DNA of 64,000 nucleotides from Oscillospiraceae bacterium. GTDB taxonomy: Bacteria; Bacillota; Clostridia; Monoglobales; Monoglobaceae. The stretch lies in NCBI GenBank assembly GCA_015068605.1, contig SVKF01000009.1, forward strand, positions 1 through 64,000. Direction: 5' to 3'. The notes under the pieces were generated by a model that made no database searches, had not been told where the DNA came from, and saw only the letters and a list, made by a program, of their open reading frames with translations. Below, in pieces: positions 1 through 8,470 of the stretch (the first letter of the stretch is position 1; every line of letters starts with the position of its first letter). A program made the translations under genes and the position numbers.

Positions 1-108
1 CGAAAATCCCCCTTAACTACCGTTTTACTATATACATAAAATCAAAATGAACTTTCAAAACACTAATTTCATTTTCTGTGTATCAAAAGTAAGATTATCA
101 AAAACCAC

Positions 109-137
109 TCGACAAACCACAAAATATCCGCTATAAT
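109..137 (+). promoter_or_regulatory. sigma-A type promoter upstream of the spoIVA relic
   Basis: A -35 box TCGACA (109-114) and a perfect -10 TATAAT (132-137) are separated by 17 bp. The first 170 bases otherwise hold no gene. The promoter points at the truncated spoIVA-like reading frame that follows, so the relic is probably still transcribed. Confidence 0.65.
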
Positions 138-174
138 ACACATCGTAAAACAAAAACTAATTAAAGACCTGGGT

Positions 175-468
175 TTGCTACCTATCATACATATGATAAG
201 GGCGGATATTGAGACGGAGGTAAACCCGATTGTTGGGACGGAAAAACAGTCAGAAGAGCTTGTTCATTATCTTTTGGAAGAGTTTGAGGCAGATCCGATT
301 AAAATATGGGAGTCAAATATTTTTGGGAAATCACTTCACGAGCTTGTTAATGAAGGTCTTTTGACCAAACTTAATCATATGCCGGATGATGCGAGGATGA
401 AGCTTCAGGAAACCTTACAGAGGATAATCAATGAAGGCAGTGGTGGATTGATTTGCATAATACTGTGA
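175..468 (+). pseudogene. spoIVA: 3' relic of spoIVA (SpoIVA C-terminal fragment)
   Basis: The 97 residues match the extreme C-terminus of SpoIVA, the spore-coat morphogenetic ATPase, as I recall that family: IHMIRADIETEVNP, GTEKQSEELV, IWESNIFGKSL, and the ending LQETLQRIINEGSGG. SpoIVA is normally about 490 residues, so roughly the first 395, including the entire GTPase-like ATPase domain, are missing. Upstream of the IHMIRAD block the sequence turns AT-rich and non-coding. The only in-frame starts are a TTG at 175 and an ATG at 193, neither with a good ribosome site. A near-consensus promoter lies 38 bp upstream and a terminator follows at 625. It is most likely a decayed duplicate or the scar of a rearrangement; a functional mini-protein that binds the spore surface cannot be excluded. 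Confidence 0.8.
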
Positions 469-624
469 CGGAAATTAAGGCGTTGTAATCAAGCATAAAC
501 GGAAGAGATGTGTTTTGCCTCTTTTTGACCTTAAAGCTTTTTCTGTTTTCAAAAGAGCCGGATGGTTGTTTGGAAGCTTTCGAAGAGGCTGTAGCCAAAT
601 AAAAGCCCGAAAATAGGAAGATGG

Positions 625-658
625 GGACAATTGCGAATTGCAAATGTCCTCATTTTTT
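625..658 (+). terminator. hairpin terminator after the spoIVA relic
   Basis: Stem GGACAATTGC (625-634) pairs with GCAAATGTCC (640-649) with one mismatch across a 5-nt loop, followed by a T-tract at 653-658. The stretch 469-886 holds no gene: only this terminator and the promoter at 720-748. Confidence 0.65.
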
Positions 659-719
659 CTCTTATAAATATAGTTTGCTTGTGTTAACCGACACCATTGG
701 AGGGGCATTGAAAAAACTC

Positions 720-748
720 TTGACTTTTATTGGTAAGTCATATATAAT
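720..748 (+). promoter_or_regulatory. sigma-A promoter for the secreted protein at 887
   Basis: TTGACT (720-725), 17-bp spacer, TATAAT (743-748). It leaves a leader of about 135 nt before the start codon at 887. A second TATAAT at 865-870 has no -35 box and would overlap the ribosome site, so it is a weaker candidate. Confidence 0.7.
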
Positions 749-886
749 AAAAAAATATGGAAATGCAAGGTTTTGGTTATATGTTAGGTAATTAAATTTC
801 ATTACAGAGCATATGATTGGCTTTGAAATCCATATAAAAGTAAATATTTGAGAAATATAAATTGTATAATACAAGGAGGAAGAAAA

Positions 887-1519
887 ATGAAAAAGATTTG
901 TCTTGTGTTGGCTATAATGCTTACACTTGGTATAAGCGTAAATGCCGAGGAGGGCTATACTCCCGGTGTTAATTCTTATACAAACAGTATGACTAATGGT
1001 GTAAAGACAGTTATAATTTACAAGGGTTCAGATAGCAACGCCGTATCCAGTGAAGATATTTATTATATTGAGCAAACCGATGAGGTAGGGGGCTTTTCAA
1101 ATTTGGAAATGCTGCTCAAACGTGATGCTCCTGCCGGTGAGTATACTATGGCAGTAGAAGGAGGGGCAACAGCTAAATTTACGATTTCTGATGCCCATGC
1201 ATACGTATCAGGGGGAACAGAGGTAGAATTCCTTGATGCACAGCTTCAAAGCGATTCTACTGATTATTCTGTTGCATTTGGAATAAGAACAAGTGTGTTG
1301 TTTGAAAATGCTTCCCTTACTATGGTTATTGGGGATAAAGCGTATACAACAGATTTGATTGGAGAAAATTCAATAATCGAGTGGCGAAACACAGAAGTAT
1401 ATACCGATGAAGACGGAAAAGCGATGTTTGCAGTTCAGATTAACAATGTTCCCGCAGGAAATATAAGCACTAATGAAGACGGGACAGTAATACCGAACTT
1501 CAAGTTATATACCAAATAA
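887..1519 (+). CDS. secreted protein of unknown function
   Basis: A 210-residue protein starting at the ATG at 887, chosen because AAGGAGG lies 7 nt upstream; an upstream in-frame start at 848 lacks one. A clear Sec signal peptide covers residues 1-20 (two lysines, a hydrophobic core, cleavage near VNA-EEG). The mature part looks beta-rich, with two short segments (about residues 40-110 and 120-205) that each resemble an Ig-like strand pattern. There is no lipobox, sortase motif, SLH module or membrane anchor, so it is probably released or wall-associated through a partner. It lies 47 bp before a larger secreted protein and is probably co-transcribed with it. I recognise no family. Confidence 0.75.
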   Translation: MKKICLVLAIMLTLGISVNAEEGYTPGVNSYTNSMTNGVKTVIIYKGSDSNAVSSEDIYYIEQTDEVGGFSNLEMLLKRDAPAGEYTMAVEGGATAKFTISDAHAYVSGGTEVEFLDAQLQSDSTDYSVAFGIRTSVLFENASLTMVIGDKAYTTDLIGENSIIEWRNTEVYTDEDGKAMFAVQINNVPAGNISTNEDGTVIPNFKLYTK

Positions 1520-1566
1520 TAATTTAGTTATGAAATCTAAAATTTGTATGTGAAAGGAAATATAAT

Positions 1567-3996
1567 ATGAGAAAGATACTCATGAAATCATTAAGTATTA
1601 TTTTGGTGTTGACAATGTTGCTTGGTGTTTTAACTGTGTCAACTTCTGCAACAGAGACTGTTTCAAGCATCAACATTGAAATAAATGATATAAATAATAA
1701 CGTGGTTAATATTACCGCATCGGCAGAAAAGGAAGCGACCATTATTTTGGCATCCTATTTATACGATGAGCTTGTAAATATTAAATTGGAAAATAACACA
1801 TTAAGCGAGGGTACTAATGATTACACCATAGAAGGCTTTGATAAAGGTGTATGTGACAGGGTTAGAGCTTTTGTATGGGAAAGTCAAATCAACTGCACAC
1901 CTCTTTGTGAATCATTGGAGAAGTTACAGATTTCTGCATCCGGCTCAATAACATTAGACGGACAACTTCCGGAAACAGGTGTTCAGATTCAGACAGAAAG
2001 CAGTATATCAGCAAATGTACCGCAAAATGTCGTTCTTGAAGAAAATGCCAAAGCCCTGACACTGACCGTTACAACAAAAGCGGATAGCGACAGTAATATT
2101 ACATTGGGCGAAACAGATTCCTTATTGGCTTTGGATGTACATATTGAAGGTGTTTCCAAAGAAAATACTGTTCCAATAACGGTTGATTTGGGCAATGCTT
2201 TAGCTCCTTATCTTAACAAAGACGCAATCGCTCTTTATCATATTGAAAATGGCGAAAGCGTTAAGATGAATTGCGTGGACGAATTTACTGCACACAATCA
2301 GTTTAAGTATGACCCGGCAACAGGCGGTCTTGTGCTTTATCTTGCAACATTCAGTGAAATCACTATGGTTACAGATACAACAAACACATGGGAAGGCAGC
2401 AGAGACTACACCTGGTATAACACAACCGATACAGAGTTTGTACTTTATAACGTTGAACAGCTTGCAGCCTTTGGTGATATCGTAAGAGGATATGTGGAAG
2501 ATGCAACAGCGGTTAATGCTGAAATTACTGTAGCCGCAGACAGCTTTGCAGGAAAAACCGTAAAGCTTGGTGCTGATATTGAAATTCACAGCGAAGATCC
2601 GGGTGAAACATACAGAGAGCGTTATTTCTACCCCATAGGCGATTATACTAACCCGTTTAAAGGTACATTTGATGGTATGGGGCATATTGTTTCAAACCTT
2701 TATCAAAACGGCTGGGATATGGGTGATGATCCGGCAAATAAGCAGTATTATGACAGTCATCTCGGATTATTTGCGTATGTAAATGATGCAACAATACAGA
2801 ATCTCACAATTGATAATTTCAATCTTATAATGGAGCTTTGTGATGTTGGTTGTGTTGCCGCTTATGCAGGTGGAACAAGTACCTTCAAAAATATCTCGAT
2901 ATTTAACTCCGATGCTTCAAGCTATAACAAGAGAGTTGCAGGCATTGTGGGAAGTAACCCGAATAAAGACAACGGTGCAACCTTGAACTTTGAAAACATA
3001 ACTGTTGATAATTCAAACTCATTCCATTCATTATGGGGAACATGGGATTGCGCAACAGCAGGAATACTGGGTAAGCTGGAAGCAAACAGCTACGCTAACT
3101 TTAAGAATTGTCACGCATCTGCACATCTTGATGTATATAATGATGTATGTGCGAACTATCAGTATTACTGGTATCGTTACTGTGGTATGATGATTGGTAC
3201 AGTATCAAGAACAACCACGGAAAATGGTTATACAACAATTGATCTCTCCTATGTTAAGGCGGAAAATTGTACCGTAAACTTTGGAGATTGGCATGATTAT
3301 TATTACTGCGAATTTGAAGAGAATACCGTTGGAAGCTATTGCGGACCTACGGATTATCAGATGAGCCGTGTACCTAATTCTGAGATAGAGGGAACAGGCG
3401 ATAGTGCAACTTGTAAAGGCCATGACCATACAGAGGGTGAGGACAGACAGGCAGTATACCTCCCGTTCAGACAGGTATTTGGCGGAAAAAGCTGGGGTGT
3501 CAAGGGTAAGAATTTGGCTGAAGCCGGATTGACGGGTGTAAGAGACATCACAGAAGGTCTCTTTGACAGCCGTGTTAAGTTCCATGCACTCGTGAAAGAC
3601 AATAGCTATGTAGACAACAGCGAAGGTTACACTGTTGGATATTTCTTCGAGGATTTACATACTGAAACAATAGCTACCGAATCGGTTATGGTATCAATCA
3701 CTTCTGTAGAAAACGATGAGGTTGCAGGAACATACACTCAGAATACTTCCGACTGGACACAAGGCACAATTTCCTTTAAAGAAGGATACGAAGGACTTGT
3801 AAAGATTACAATTCAGGATTATCAGTTCTGTACACCGACAACGATTTATGTAAATGTTGTAGCAGATTCGGATATACTTACTGCCATTGTGGAATTCAAT
3901 AAAGAAACCGGCAATTCAAATGTCGGCATAGTAGACTTTGATGCGTTCTTGACAAAAGAAAAGATTTTTTCAGGGGACAGCACAACTGAAAGCTAA
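1567..3996 (+). CDS. secreted beta-helix (GLUG-like) surface protein
   Basis: An 809-residue exported protein; signal peptide residues 1-29 (MRKILMKS, hydrophobic core, cut near TSA-TE). AAAGGA precedes the ATG by about 8 nt. Residues 30-270 look like beta-sandwich domains. Residues about 285-620 carry the pattern of a parallel beta-helix of the GLUG/pectate-lyase type: FKGTFDGMGHIVSNL, then repeated strand turns such as IQNLTIDNFNL and FKNISIFN, with GLFAYV and AGIVGS. The C-terminal part (about 690-800) looks like one more beta domain. No cell-wall anchor is visible at the C-terminus. It sits just downstream of another secreted protein and ends before a strong inverted repeat. Such proteins often bind or degrade glycans or act as adhesins; I see no catalytic residues that would decide. 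Confidence 0.75.
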   Translation: MRKILMKSLSIILVLTMLLGVLTVSTSATETVSSINIEINDINNNVVNITASAEKEATIILASYLYDELVNIKLENNTLSEGTNDYTIEGFDKGVCDRVRAFVWESQINCTPLCESLEKLQISASGSITLDGQLPETGVQIQTESSISANVPQNVVLEENAKALTLTVTTKADSDSNITLGETDSLLALDVHIEGVSKENTVPITVDLGNALAPYLNKDAIALYHIENGESVKMNCVDEFTAHNQFKYDPATGGLVLYLATFSEITMVTDTTNTWEGSRDYTWYNTTDTEFVLYNVEQLAAFGDIVRGYVEDATAVNAEITVAADSFAGKTVKLGADIEIHSEDPGETYRERYFYPIGDYTNPFKGTFDGMGHIVSNLYQNGWDMGDDPANKQYYDSHLGLFAYVNDATIQNLTIDNFNLIMELCDVGCVAAYAGGTSTFKNISIFNSDASSYNKRVAGIVGSNPNKDNGATLNFENITVDNSNSFHSLWGTWDCATAGILGKLEANSYANFKNCHASAHLDVYNDVCANYQYYWYRYCGMMIGTVSRTTTENGYTTIDLSYVKAENCTVNFGDWHDYYYCEFEENTVGSYCGPTDYQMSRVPNSEIEGTGDSATCKGHDHTEGEDRQAVYLPFRQVFGGKSWGVKGKNLAEAGLTGVRDITEGLFDSRVKFHALVKDNSYVDNSEGYTVGYFFEDLHTETIATESVMVSITSVENDEVAGTYTQNTSDWTQGTISFKEGYEGLVKITIQDYQFCTPTTIYVNVVADSDILTAIVEFNKETGNSNVGIVDFDAFLTKEKIFSGDSTTES

Positions 3997-4028
3997 ATAA
4001 ATATTAAAATAATTTTTATAAATAGTGG

Positions 4029-4078
4029 AAAATTAACCACAGTTGTGATATAATAAATGTCACACTGTGGTTAATTTT
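4029..4078 (+). terminator. long inverted repeat with TATAAT in the loop, probable terminator
   Basis: Arms at 4029-4048 and 4060-4078 pair over about 19 bp with a single bulge (AAAATTAACCACAG against CTGTGGTTAATTTT, extended by TGTGA/TCACA). The 11-nt loop contains TATAAT. The T-run after it is short. It ends the secreted-protein operon and may serve both strands; a role as an operator around an internal promoter is also possible. Confidence 0.6.
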
Positions 4079-4138
4079 ATCTTATATTCAAATAAAGTGT
4101 AAAGAAATCAATAAGAACAGGATAGGGGTTTTGAAAGT

Positions 4139-4588
4139 ATGATAAAAATAATGTTTGTCTGCCATGGCAATATATGTCGTTCACCAATGGCGGAGTTTGT
4201 TATGAAGGATTTGACTGTAAAGGCAGGGGTTGATGCATACATTGCTTCGGCGGCAACCAGCACGGAGGAAATCGGGAATCCTGTTCACAGGGGAACAAAA
4301 AAGAAGCTTTTAGAAGTCGGAATTTTGACCGATGGGAAATATGCGGTTCAGCTGACGAGGGCGGATTATAATAAATATGATTACATAATCGGAATGGACA
4401 GCGTTAATATAAGACGAATTCTGCAGATTGTGGGAGAAGACAAAGATGGGAAAGTCTTTAAGCTCCTTTCCTTTGACGACAGCGAAAAGGACATTGCTGA
4501 CCCGTGGTATACGGGAAATTTTGATGAAACCTATGATGATGTTTTAAGAGGCTGCACAGCCCTTTTAAGGAAGATTACGGAGGAATAG
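4139..4588 (+). CDS. low-molecular-weight protein-tyrosine phosphatase
   Basis: A 149-residue cytosolic phosphatase of the LMW-PTP family. The P-loop CX5R-S is CHGNICRS (C8 to R14) at the N-terminus and the general-acid DPW motif is at D121. Length matches the family (about 150). In Firmicutes, relatives (YwlE, PtpA/B) remove phosphate from arginine or tyrosine. The residue after the CHGNI segment that decides arginine versus tyrosine preference cannot be settled by eye. The gene is 1 nt ahead of the Ppx-type phosphatase, with which it forms a two-gene unit. Confidence 0.9.
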   Translation: MIKIMFVCHGNICRSPMAEFVMKDLTVKAGVDAYIASAATSTEEIGNPVHRGTKKKLLEVGILTDGKYAVQLTRADYNKYDYIIGMDSVNIRRILQIVGEDKDGKVFKLLSFDDSEKDIADPWYTGNFDETYDDVLRGCTALLRKITEE

Positions 4589-4589
4589 T

Positions 4590-5492
4590 ATGATAGTCGG
4601 GATTATTGATTTAGGCTCAAACTCGGTAAGAATGACGATTGCCGATGTTGAAAGCGGGAAAAATCTTTATAATGGGAAAAAAACCATAAAGCTCAGTCAG
4701 GGAATGAATGAGGATATGATGCTCAAACCCGATGCGGTGAAAAGATGTGTTATGACATTTTTTGAACTTAAGCTGATAATGGAAAAATATGGAGTGGAAA
4801 AGGTCTGTGCCGTTGCAACGGCGGCGGTAAGAAAGGCGAAAAATAGAGAGGAGTTTTTAAGCCTCATAAAAAGGGAAACAGACATAGAAATCCGTGTTTT
4901 ATCAGGCGAGGAGGAGGCACAGCTTGACTTCCTCGGTGTTCTTGGCGCAACAAAGATAAATGATGCGGTTATATTGGACACAGGTGGCGGAAGCACGGAA
5001 TTTATAGGGGTTAAAGACGGAAAAGTAATCGGAGCGGAAAGTGTTCAGCTTGGTTCAAGAAGCATAAAAGAGCTGTTTTTTAAAGACGGTGAAACAGAGA
5101 GCGGAATTGAGAAAGCGAAGGAAGAGGTTAAGCGCTTTACGGATAATATAAAATGGCTGGAGGACATAAAAGGTGTTCCCGTTATTGGAATAGGAGGCTC
5201 AAATAGAACTGTTGCGAGAATTTCAATGGGGGCAGAGGGTGCGGATATGCCCATTGACGAATATAAAATGACGGCGGATAAGGTTTTTGAGATTATAGAA
5301 AAAATAAGGATAACAGAGCCTGAAAAAAGAAACGAAATAAAGGGGATAACCCCTGACAGAACAGATATAATTTATGGCGGAGTTCTGCCCCTGGAGTATC
5401 TTCTCAAAAAATTGGGGAGCGAGAAGTTTGTTGTGACGGACGCAGGGCTTCGTGACGGAATTTTAAAGCAGATAAAGGAAGAAAATTTTTAG
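4590..5492 (+). CDS. Ppx/GppA-family phosphatase (exopolyphosphatase-like)
   Basis: 300 residues with the actin-like ATPase fold signatures of the Ppx/GppA family: phosphate-1 loop IIDLGSNSVRM at residues 5-15, VILDTGGGSTEFI near 130, and GIGGSNRTVARI near 200. The length matches the short form that lacks the C-terminal HD domain. The family hydrolyses polyphosphate or pppGpp; which one this protein uses cannot be told from sequence. It starts one base after the stop of the LMW phosphatase, with ACGGAGGAA as ribosome site inside that gene, so the two are translated from one message. Confidence 0.88.
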   Translation: MIVGIIDLGSNSVRMTIADVESGKNLYNGKKTIKLSQGMNEDMMLKPDAVKRCVMTFFELKLIMEKYGVEKVCAVATAAVRKAKNREEFLSLIKRETDIEIRVLSGEEEAQLDFLGVLGATKINDAVILDTGGGSTEFIGVKDGKVIGAESVQLGSRSIKELFFKDGETESGIEKAKEEVKRFTDNIKWLEDIKGVPVIGIGGSNRTVARISMGAEGADMPIDEYKMTADKVFEIIEKIRITEPEKRNEIKGITPDRTDIIYGGVLPLEYLLKKLGSEKFVVTDAGLRDGILKQIKEENF

Positions 5493-5562
5493 AAAATGCA
5501 ACCTTTTGAGTTTGAGAAATGTTTTATAAATGAAGAGAGAAATTTCCAAAGGAGGAATTGTT

Positions 5563-7593
5563 ATGAAAAAATTTGTTAGTCTTATGTTGATTTTGTCGGT
5601 TATCCTTGGGTGTGTTACGGTAACTCATGCAGATGAAAAACTTGAAAAACTGACCCTTTCGGTTAAGCAAAGACTTGAAATTCCCGAAAAATACACAGAG
5701 TTTTCAACCAACACAAGATGGAACAGAGACGGAAGTCAGACTGTTTACTTTGAGTGGAGAACAGAAGAGGATGACTTTATAAATGTATGCGCAACAATGG
5801 ACGGTATCATAACTGATTATTATAATTCGGCTTATGAAACACGGCGTGGAATAAGTAAAATTTCTGCTGAAAAAGCCGTGGAAATTGCTGATGGCTTTAT
5901 GCAGAAGATAAATCCGCAGATTGCCTCGGAATATGTATTTCCGGAAGAAGATGTCCGTAAAGATTACGGAATATCAATTATAGCGGAGCGATTTGTTGGT
6001 AAGGCGAGAGTTTCGGGCGACCAGGCGAGCATAACATTAGACGGGAAAACGGGGGAAGTTGTAAGCCTTTATGTTCTTTACACGGACTATGATTTTGAAA
6101 GTCAGGAGGGGGTTATATCTCTTGATGATGCAAAAACGAAGTTCAGTGAAAGAACACAGCTTTCTATATGCTATATGGACGGAAAAGACGGAAAAATTAT
6201 TCCTGTTTATCTCGACTATGGGAAAATATATGAAGAAGGCTTCGGGCTTGATGCGTTCACAGGAGAGGGCGTATACTATATGCCGGAATCCGACAACAGA
6301 GGTGGCACAGGCGGAGCGACAAATGACAAATTTATGGGCGCAATAACAGAAGATTCTGCAGCGGATATATATTTAACCGAAACCGAGCTTAAAGATATTT
6401 CCAAATATGAAAACTATATAACAAAGGAAGATGCGGAGAAAAAACTTAAAAGCATAAAAGCGTTCGGTATTGAAAATTTCATCCTTCAAAGTGCATCATA
6501 CAGCGAAAAATATACATATAAAGATGATGAGCGTGTAAGTGACGGAATGAATCTTTCCCTGCGTTTTACATCGGATAAGCTTTATGCCAGAGCGGTATTA
6601 GATGCGGAGTCGGGAGAAATCTTATCCTTTTATCGTAATCAGGCGGAGGGTGAGAATAAGATAGATTCCCAAAAAGCTGAAAAGATTGCCGATGATTTTA
6701 TGGCAGAGTATTGCAATAAACCTTATATGAAAGCGACCATGATTGAGAGACACGGCTTAAGCAGAAATATCTATTTTGAGGAAGTTGAGACTGTTCCGTA
6801 TATAAATAATGAAACAAGCGTTAATGTTGATTTAAATTCGGGGTATATCTCAGATTATAACAACGGCTTTGATAAGTATGATAAAACAAAGGTTGTTGAC
6901 TGGAGTCAGACAATCGCCAATAATATGGCACACAAGAACTATATAAACGGCTGTGAATATGAGCTTGTTTATATAGATATATATGGAACAACGGCGATGC
7001 CTCTTTATAAAATTGAAGTAAAAGATGAAAATGAAAAGGTTTATAAGCTTTTCTATCGTATAAAAGAAAAGCCGTATGTGGTTGATGCTTTAACGGGAGA
7101 GCTTTTAAGGGCGGCAGGTGAGCCTTATGAGAAAACATATAAATCCTTTAAGGATATAGAGGGACACTGGTGCGAGACGGCAGTAAACGCTCTTGTGGAC
7201 AACGGATTTATGCAGCTTGTAAGTCCTAATTTCAATCCGAATGATGCAATAACTGTTAAAGAGGCGAATGAAATGCTTTCTATGGCAAGTCTGTACCGTA
7301 AAAATATTGATAAAAAATCTACGGAAAATTTAAACCGCACAGAGGCTGTTAAAGCAATTATTTGCGGAGCAGGATATGAAAAAGTCGGTAAGCTTTCTGA
7401 AATATATAAACCGGTATTTGCGGATTATCTAAACATACCGGAGGAGGATATGGGATTTGTTGCTCTTGCCAAAGGACTTGGAATTATAAACGGTGACCAA
7501 AACGGGAACTTCAATCCGCACCTGATTACAACAAAGGCAGCCTTTGCGGTAATGATTTATAATTATATTCTTTCGGGAAGCCCCTCTTATTAG
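5563..7593 (+). CDS. YcdB/PepSY-like surface protein with C-terminal SLH modules
   Basis: 676 residues from the ATG at 5563 (AAAGGAGGAA at 5547-5556); an in-frame ATG at 5530 has no ribosome site. Signal peptide at residues 1-23, cut near THA-DEK. The body contains two copies of a YcdB/YcdC-type module, each opening with a helix of the form AEKAVEIADGFM or AEKIADDFM followed by PepSY-like strands. Residues about 525-670 carry SLH-type repeats (FKDIEGHWCETAVNALVDNG; a second with FVALAKGLGIINGDQNGNF), which bind pyruvylated wall polysaccharide. The protein is thus exported and tethered to the wall. PepSY modules often inhibit proteases; here the role is unknown. Confidence 0.85.
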   Translation: MKKFVSLMLILSVILGCVTVTHADEKLEKLTLSVKQRLEIPEKYTEFSTNTRWNRDGSQTVYFEWRTEEDDFINVCATMDGIITDYYNSAYETRRGISKISAEKAVEIADGFMQKINPQIASEYVFPEEDVRKDYGISIIAERFVGKARVSGDQASITLDGKTGEVVSLYVLYTDYDFESQEGVISLDDAKTKFSERTQLSICYMDGKDGKIIPVYLDYGKIYEEGFGLDAFTGEGVYYMPESDNRGGTGGATNDKFMGAITEDSAADIYLTETELKDISKYENYITKEDAEKKLKSIKAFGIENFILQSASYSEKYTYKDDERVSDGMNLSLRFTSDKLYARAVLDAESGEILSFYRNQAEGENKIDSQKAEKIADDFMAEYCNKPYMKATMIERHGLSRNIYFEEVETVPYINNETSVNVDLNSGYISDYNNGFDKYDKTKVVDWSQTIANNMAHKNYINGCEYELVYIDIYGTTAMPLYKIEVKDENEKVYKLFYRIKEKPYVVDALTGELLRAAGEPYEKTYKSFKDIEGHWCETAVNALVDNGFMQLVSPNFNPNDAITVKEANEMLSMASLYRKNIDKKSTENLNRTEAVKAIICGAGYEKVGKLSEIYKPVFADYLNIPEEDMGFVALAKGLGIINGDQNGNFNPHLITTKAAFAVMIYNYILSGSPSY

Positions 7594-7615
7594 AATAAAA
7601 AAGATAAATATTGCT

Positions 7616-7650
7616 AAAAATAACCACGGAGAAATCTGTGGTTATTTTTG
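7616..7650 (+). terminator. hairpin terminator
   Basis: A 15-bp stem (7616-7630 with 7635-7649, one G-U pair) around a GAAA tetraloop, with the downstream arm ending in TTTTT. It closes the SLH-protein gene just ahead of the TSUP half-gene start at 7662. Confidence 0.85.
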
Positions 7651-7661
7651 TGAGGTTGATT

Positions 7662-8012
7662 ATGAAATATAAAAAAGAAATAATAATAGGAATTGTTGCA
7701 GGGATTTTAAATGGTCTTTTCGGAGCCGGCGGAGGCTGCATTGTTGTTCCCGCTCTTGAAAAATTCCTTGATTTTCCCCAAAAGAAAGCCCACGGGACTG
7801 CCGTGGGAATAATACTTATTATGTCGATTGCTTCGGCGGTGATTTATGTCCTCAGAGGCAAGTTTAATTTCTCCTTATGGATACCCGTAACGGTTGGTGG
7901 TTGTATCGGCGGAATAATCGGCGGAAAGCTTTTATCAAAAATTGCAGGAAAGTGGCTTCGGACAATATTCGGAGTGGTTATAATCATAACATCAATTAAA
8001 ATGATTTTTTAG
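7662..8012 (+). CDS. TSUP (TauE/SafE-like) permease, first half
   Basis: A 116-residue membrane protein from the ATG at 7662 (GAGGT 5 nt upstream); an upstream in-frame start would run through the terminator. It shows about four hydrophobic segments and the TSUP signature GLFGAGGGCIVVPAL near residue 20. A normal TauE/SafE (PF01925) permease has about 250 residues built of two such halves; this gene encodes one half only. The other half follows 8 bp downstream. The two presumably assemble into one channel for sulfite, organosulfonates or similar anions; the substrate is not predictable. Confidence 0.82.
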   Translation: MKYKKEIIIGIVAGILNGLFGAGGGCIVVPALEKFLDFPQKKAHGTAVGIILIMSIASAVIYVLRGKFNFSLWIPVTVGGCIGGIIGGKLLSKIAGKWLRTIFGVVIIITSIKMIF

Positions 8013-8020
8013 GAGGGGCT

Positions 8021-8392
8021 ATGTTTAATATTTTAATCGGCTTAATCAGCGGTATTATAAGCGGAATGGGAATAGGAGGCGGAGCGGTTTTAATCCCTGC
8101 TCTTGTGCTTTTAAACGGTACGGCTCAGCAAATTGCGCAGGGGATAAATCTTGTGTATTTTATTCCGACAGCTATTGCGTCTTTAATTATTCATATAAAA
8201 AGCAAAAATATAGATATTAAAACAGCGCTTATTGTGGGATGCTTCGGACTAATCGGTGCGGTTTCGGGGGCGTTTATGACAAGCTTTATCGGGGATGAAA
8301 TGCTAAAACGAATATTCGGAATATTTTTATTTGGCATAGGTATATATGAAGTTTGTCAAAATTTTATCAAAAAATCTGCAAAGAATGGTTGA
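8021..8392 (+). CDS. TSUP (TauE/SafE-like) permease, second half
   Basis: 123 residues, again about four membrane segments with the repeat signature GMGIGGGAVLIPAL near residue 16. AGGAGGGG, overlapping the stop of the preceding half-gene, is the ribosome site. Each half opens with the same glycine-rich motif, showing that they are the two internal repeats of one permease family member encoded separately. No frameshift explanation is needed: each half has its own stop, ribosome site and start. Confidence 0.82.
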   Translation: MFNILIGLISGIISGMGIGGGAVLIPALVLLNGTAQQIAQGINLVYFIPTAIASLIIHIKSKNIDIKTALIVGCFGLIGAVSGAFMTSFIGDEMLKRIFGIFLFGIGIYEVCQNFIKKSAKNG

Positions 8393-8417
8393 CTTATGAA
8401 GAAAAAAGGTATATAAT
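8389..8417 (+). promoter_or_regulatory. sigma-A promoter of serCA
   Basis: TTGACT (8389-8394), 17-bp spacer, TATAAT (8412-8417). The -35 box overlaps the stop codon of the TSUP half-gene. The leader to the serC start at 8471 is about 50 nt and shows no riboswitch fold. Confidence 0.8.
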
Positions 8418-8470
8418 ATTTAAGATAATAATAAATTTTATATAGTTAATATATTAAAGGAGAGAGAAAA

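Noticed and set aside
662-886. Riboswitch in the 135-nt leader of the secreted protein gene
   Set aside because: No known riboswitch core was seen; only a short hairpin over the -35 box.
8021-8392. Frameshift explanation for the two TSUP half-genes
   Set aside because: Each half has its own stop, ribosome site and start; the motif repeats in both, so they are separate halves, not a broken single gene.
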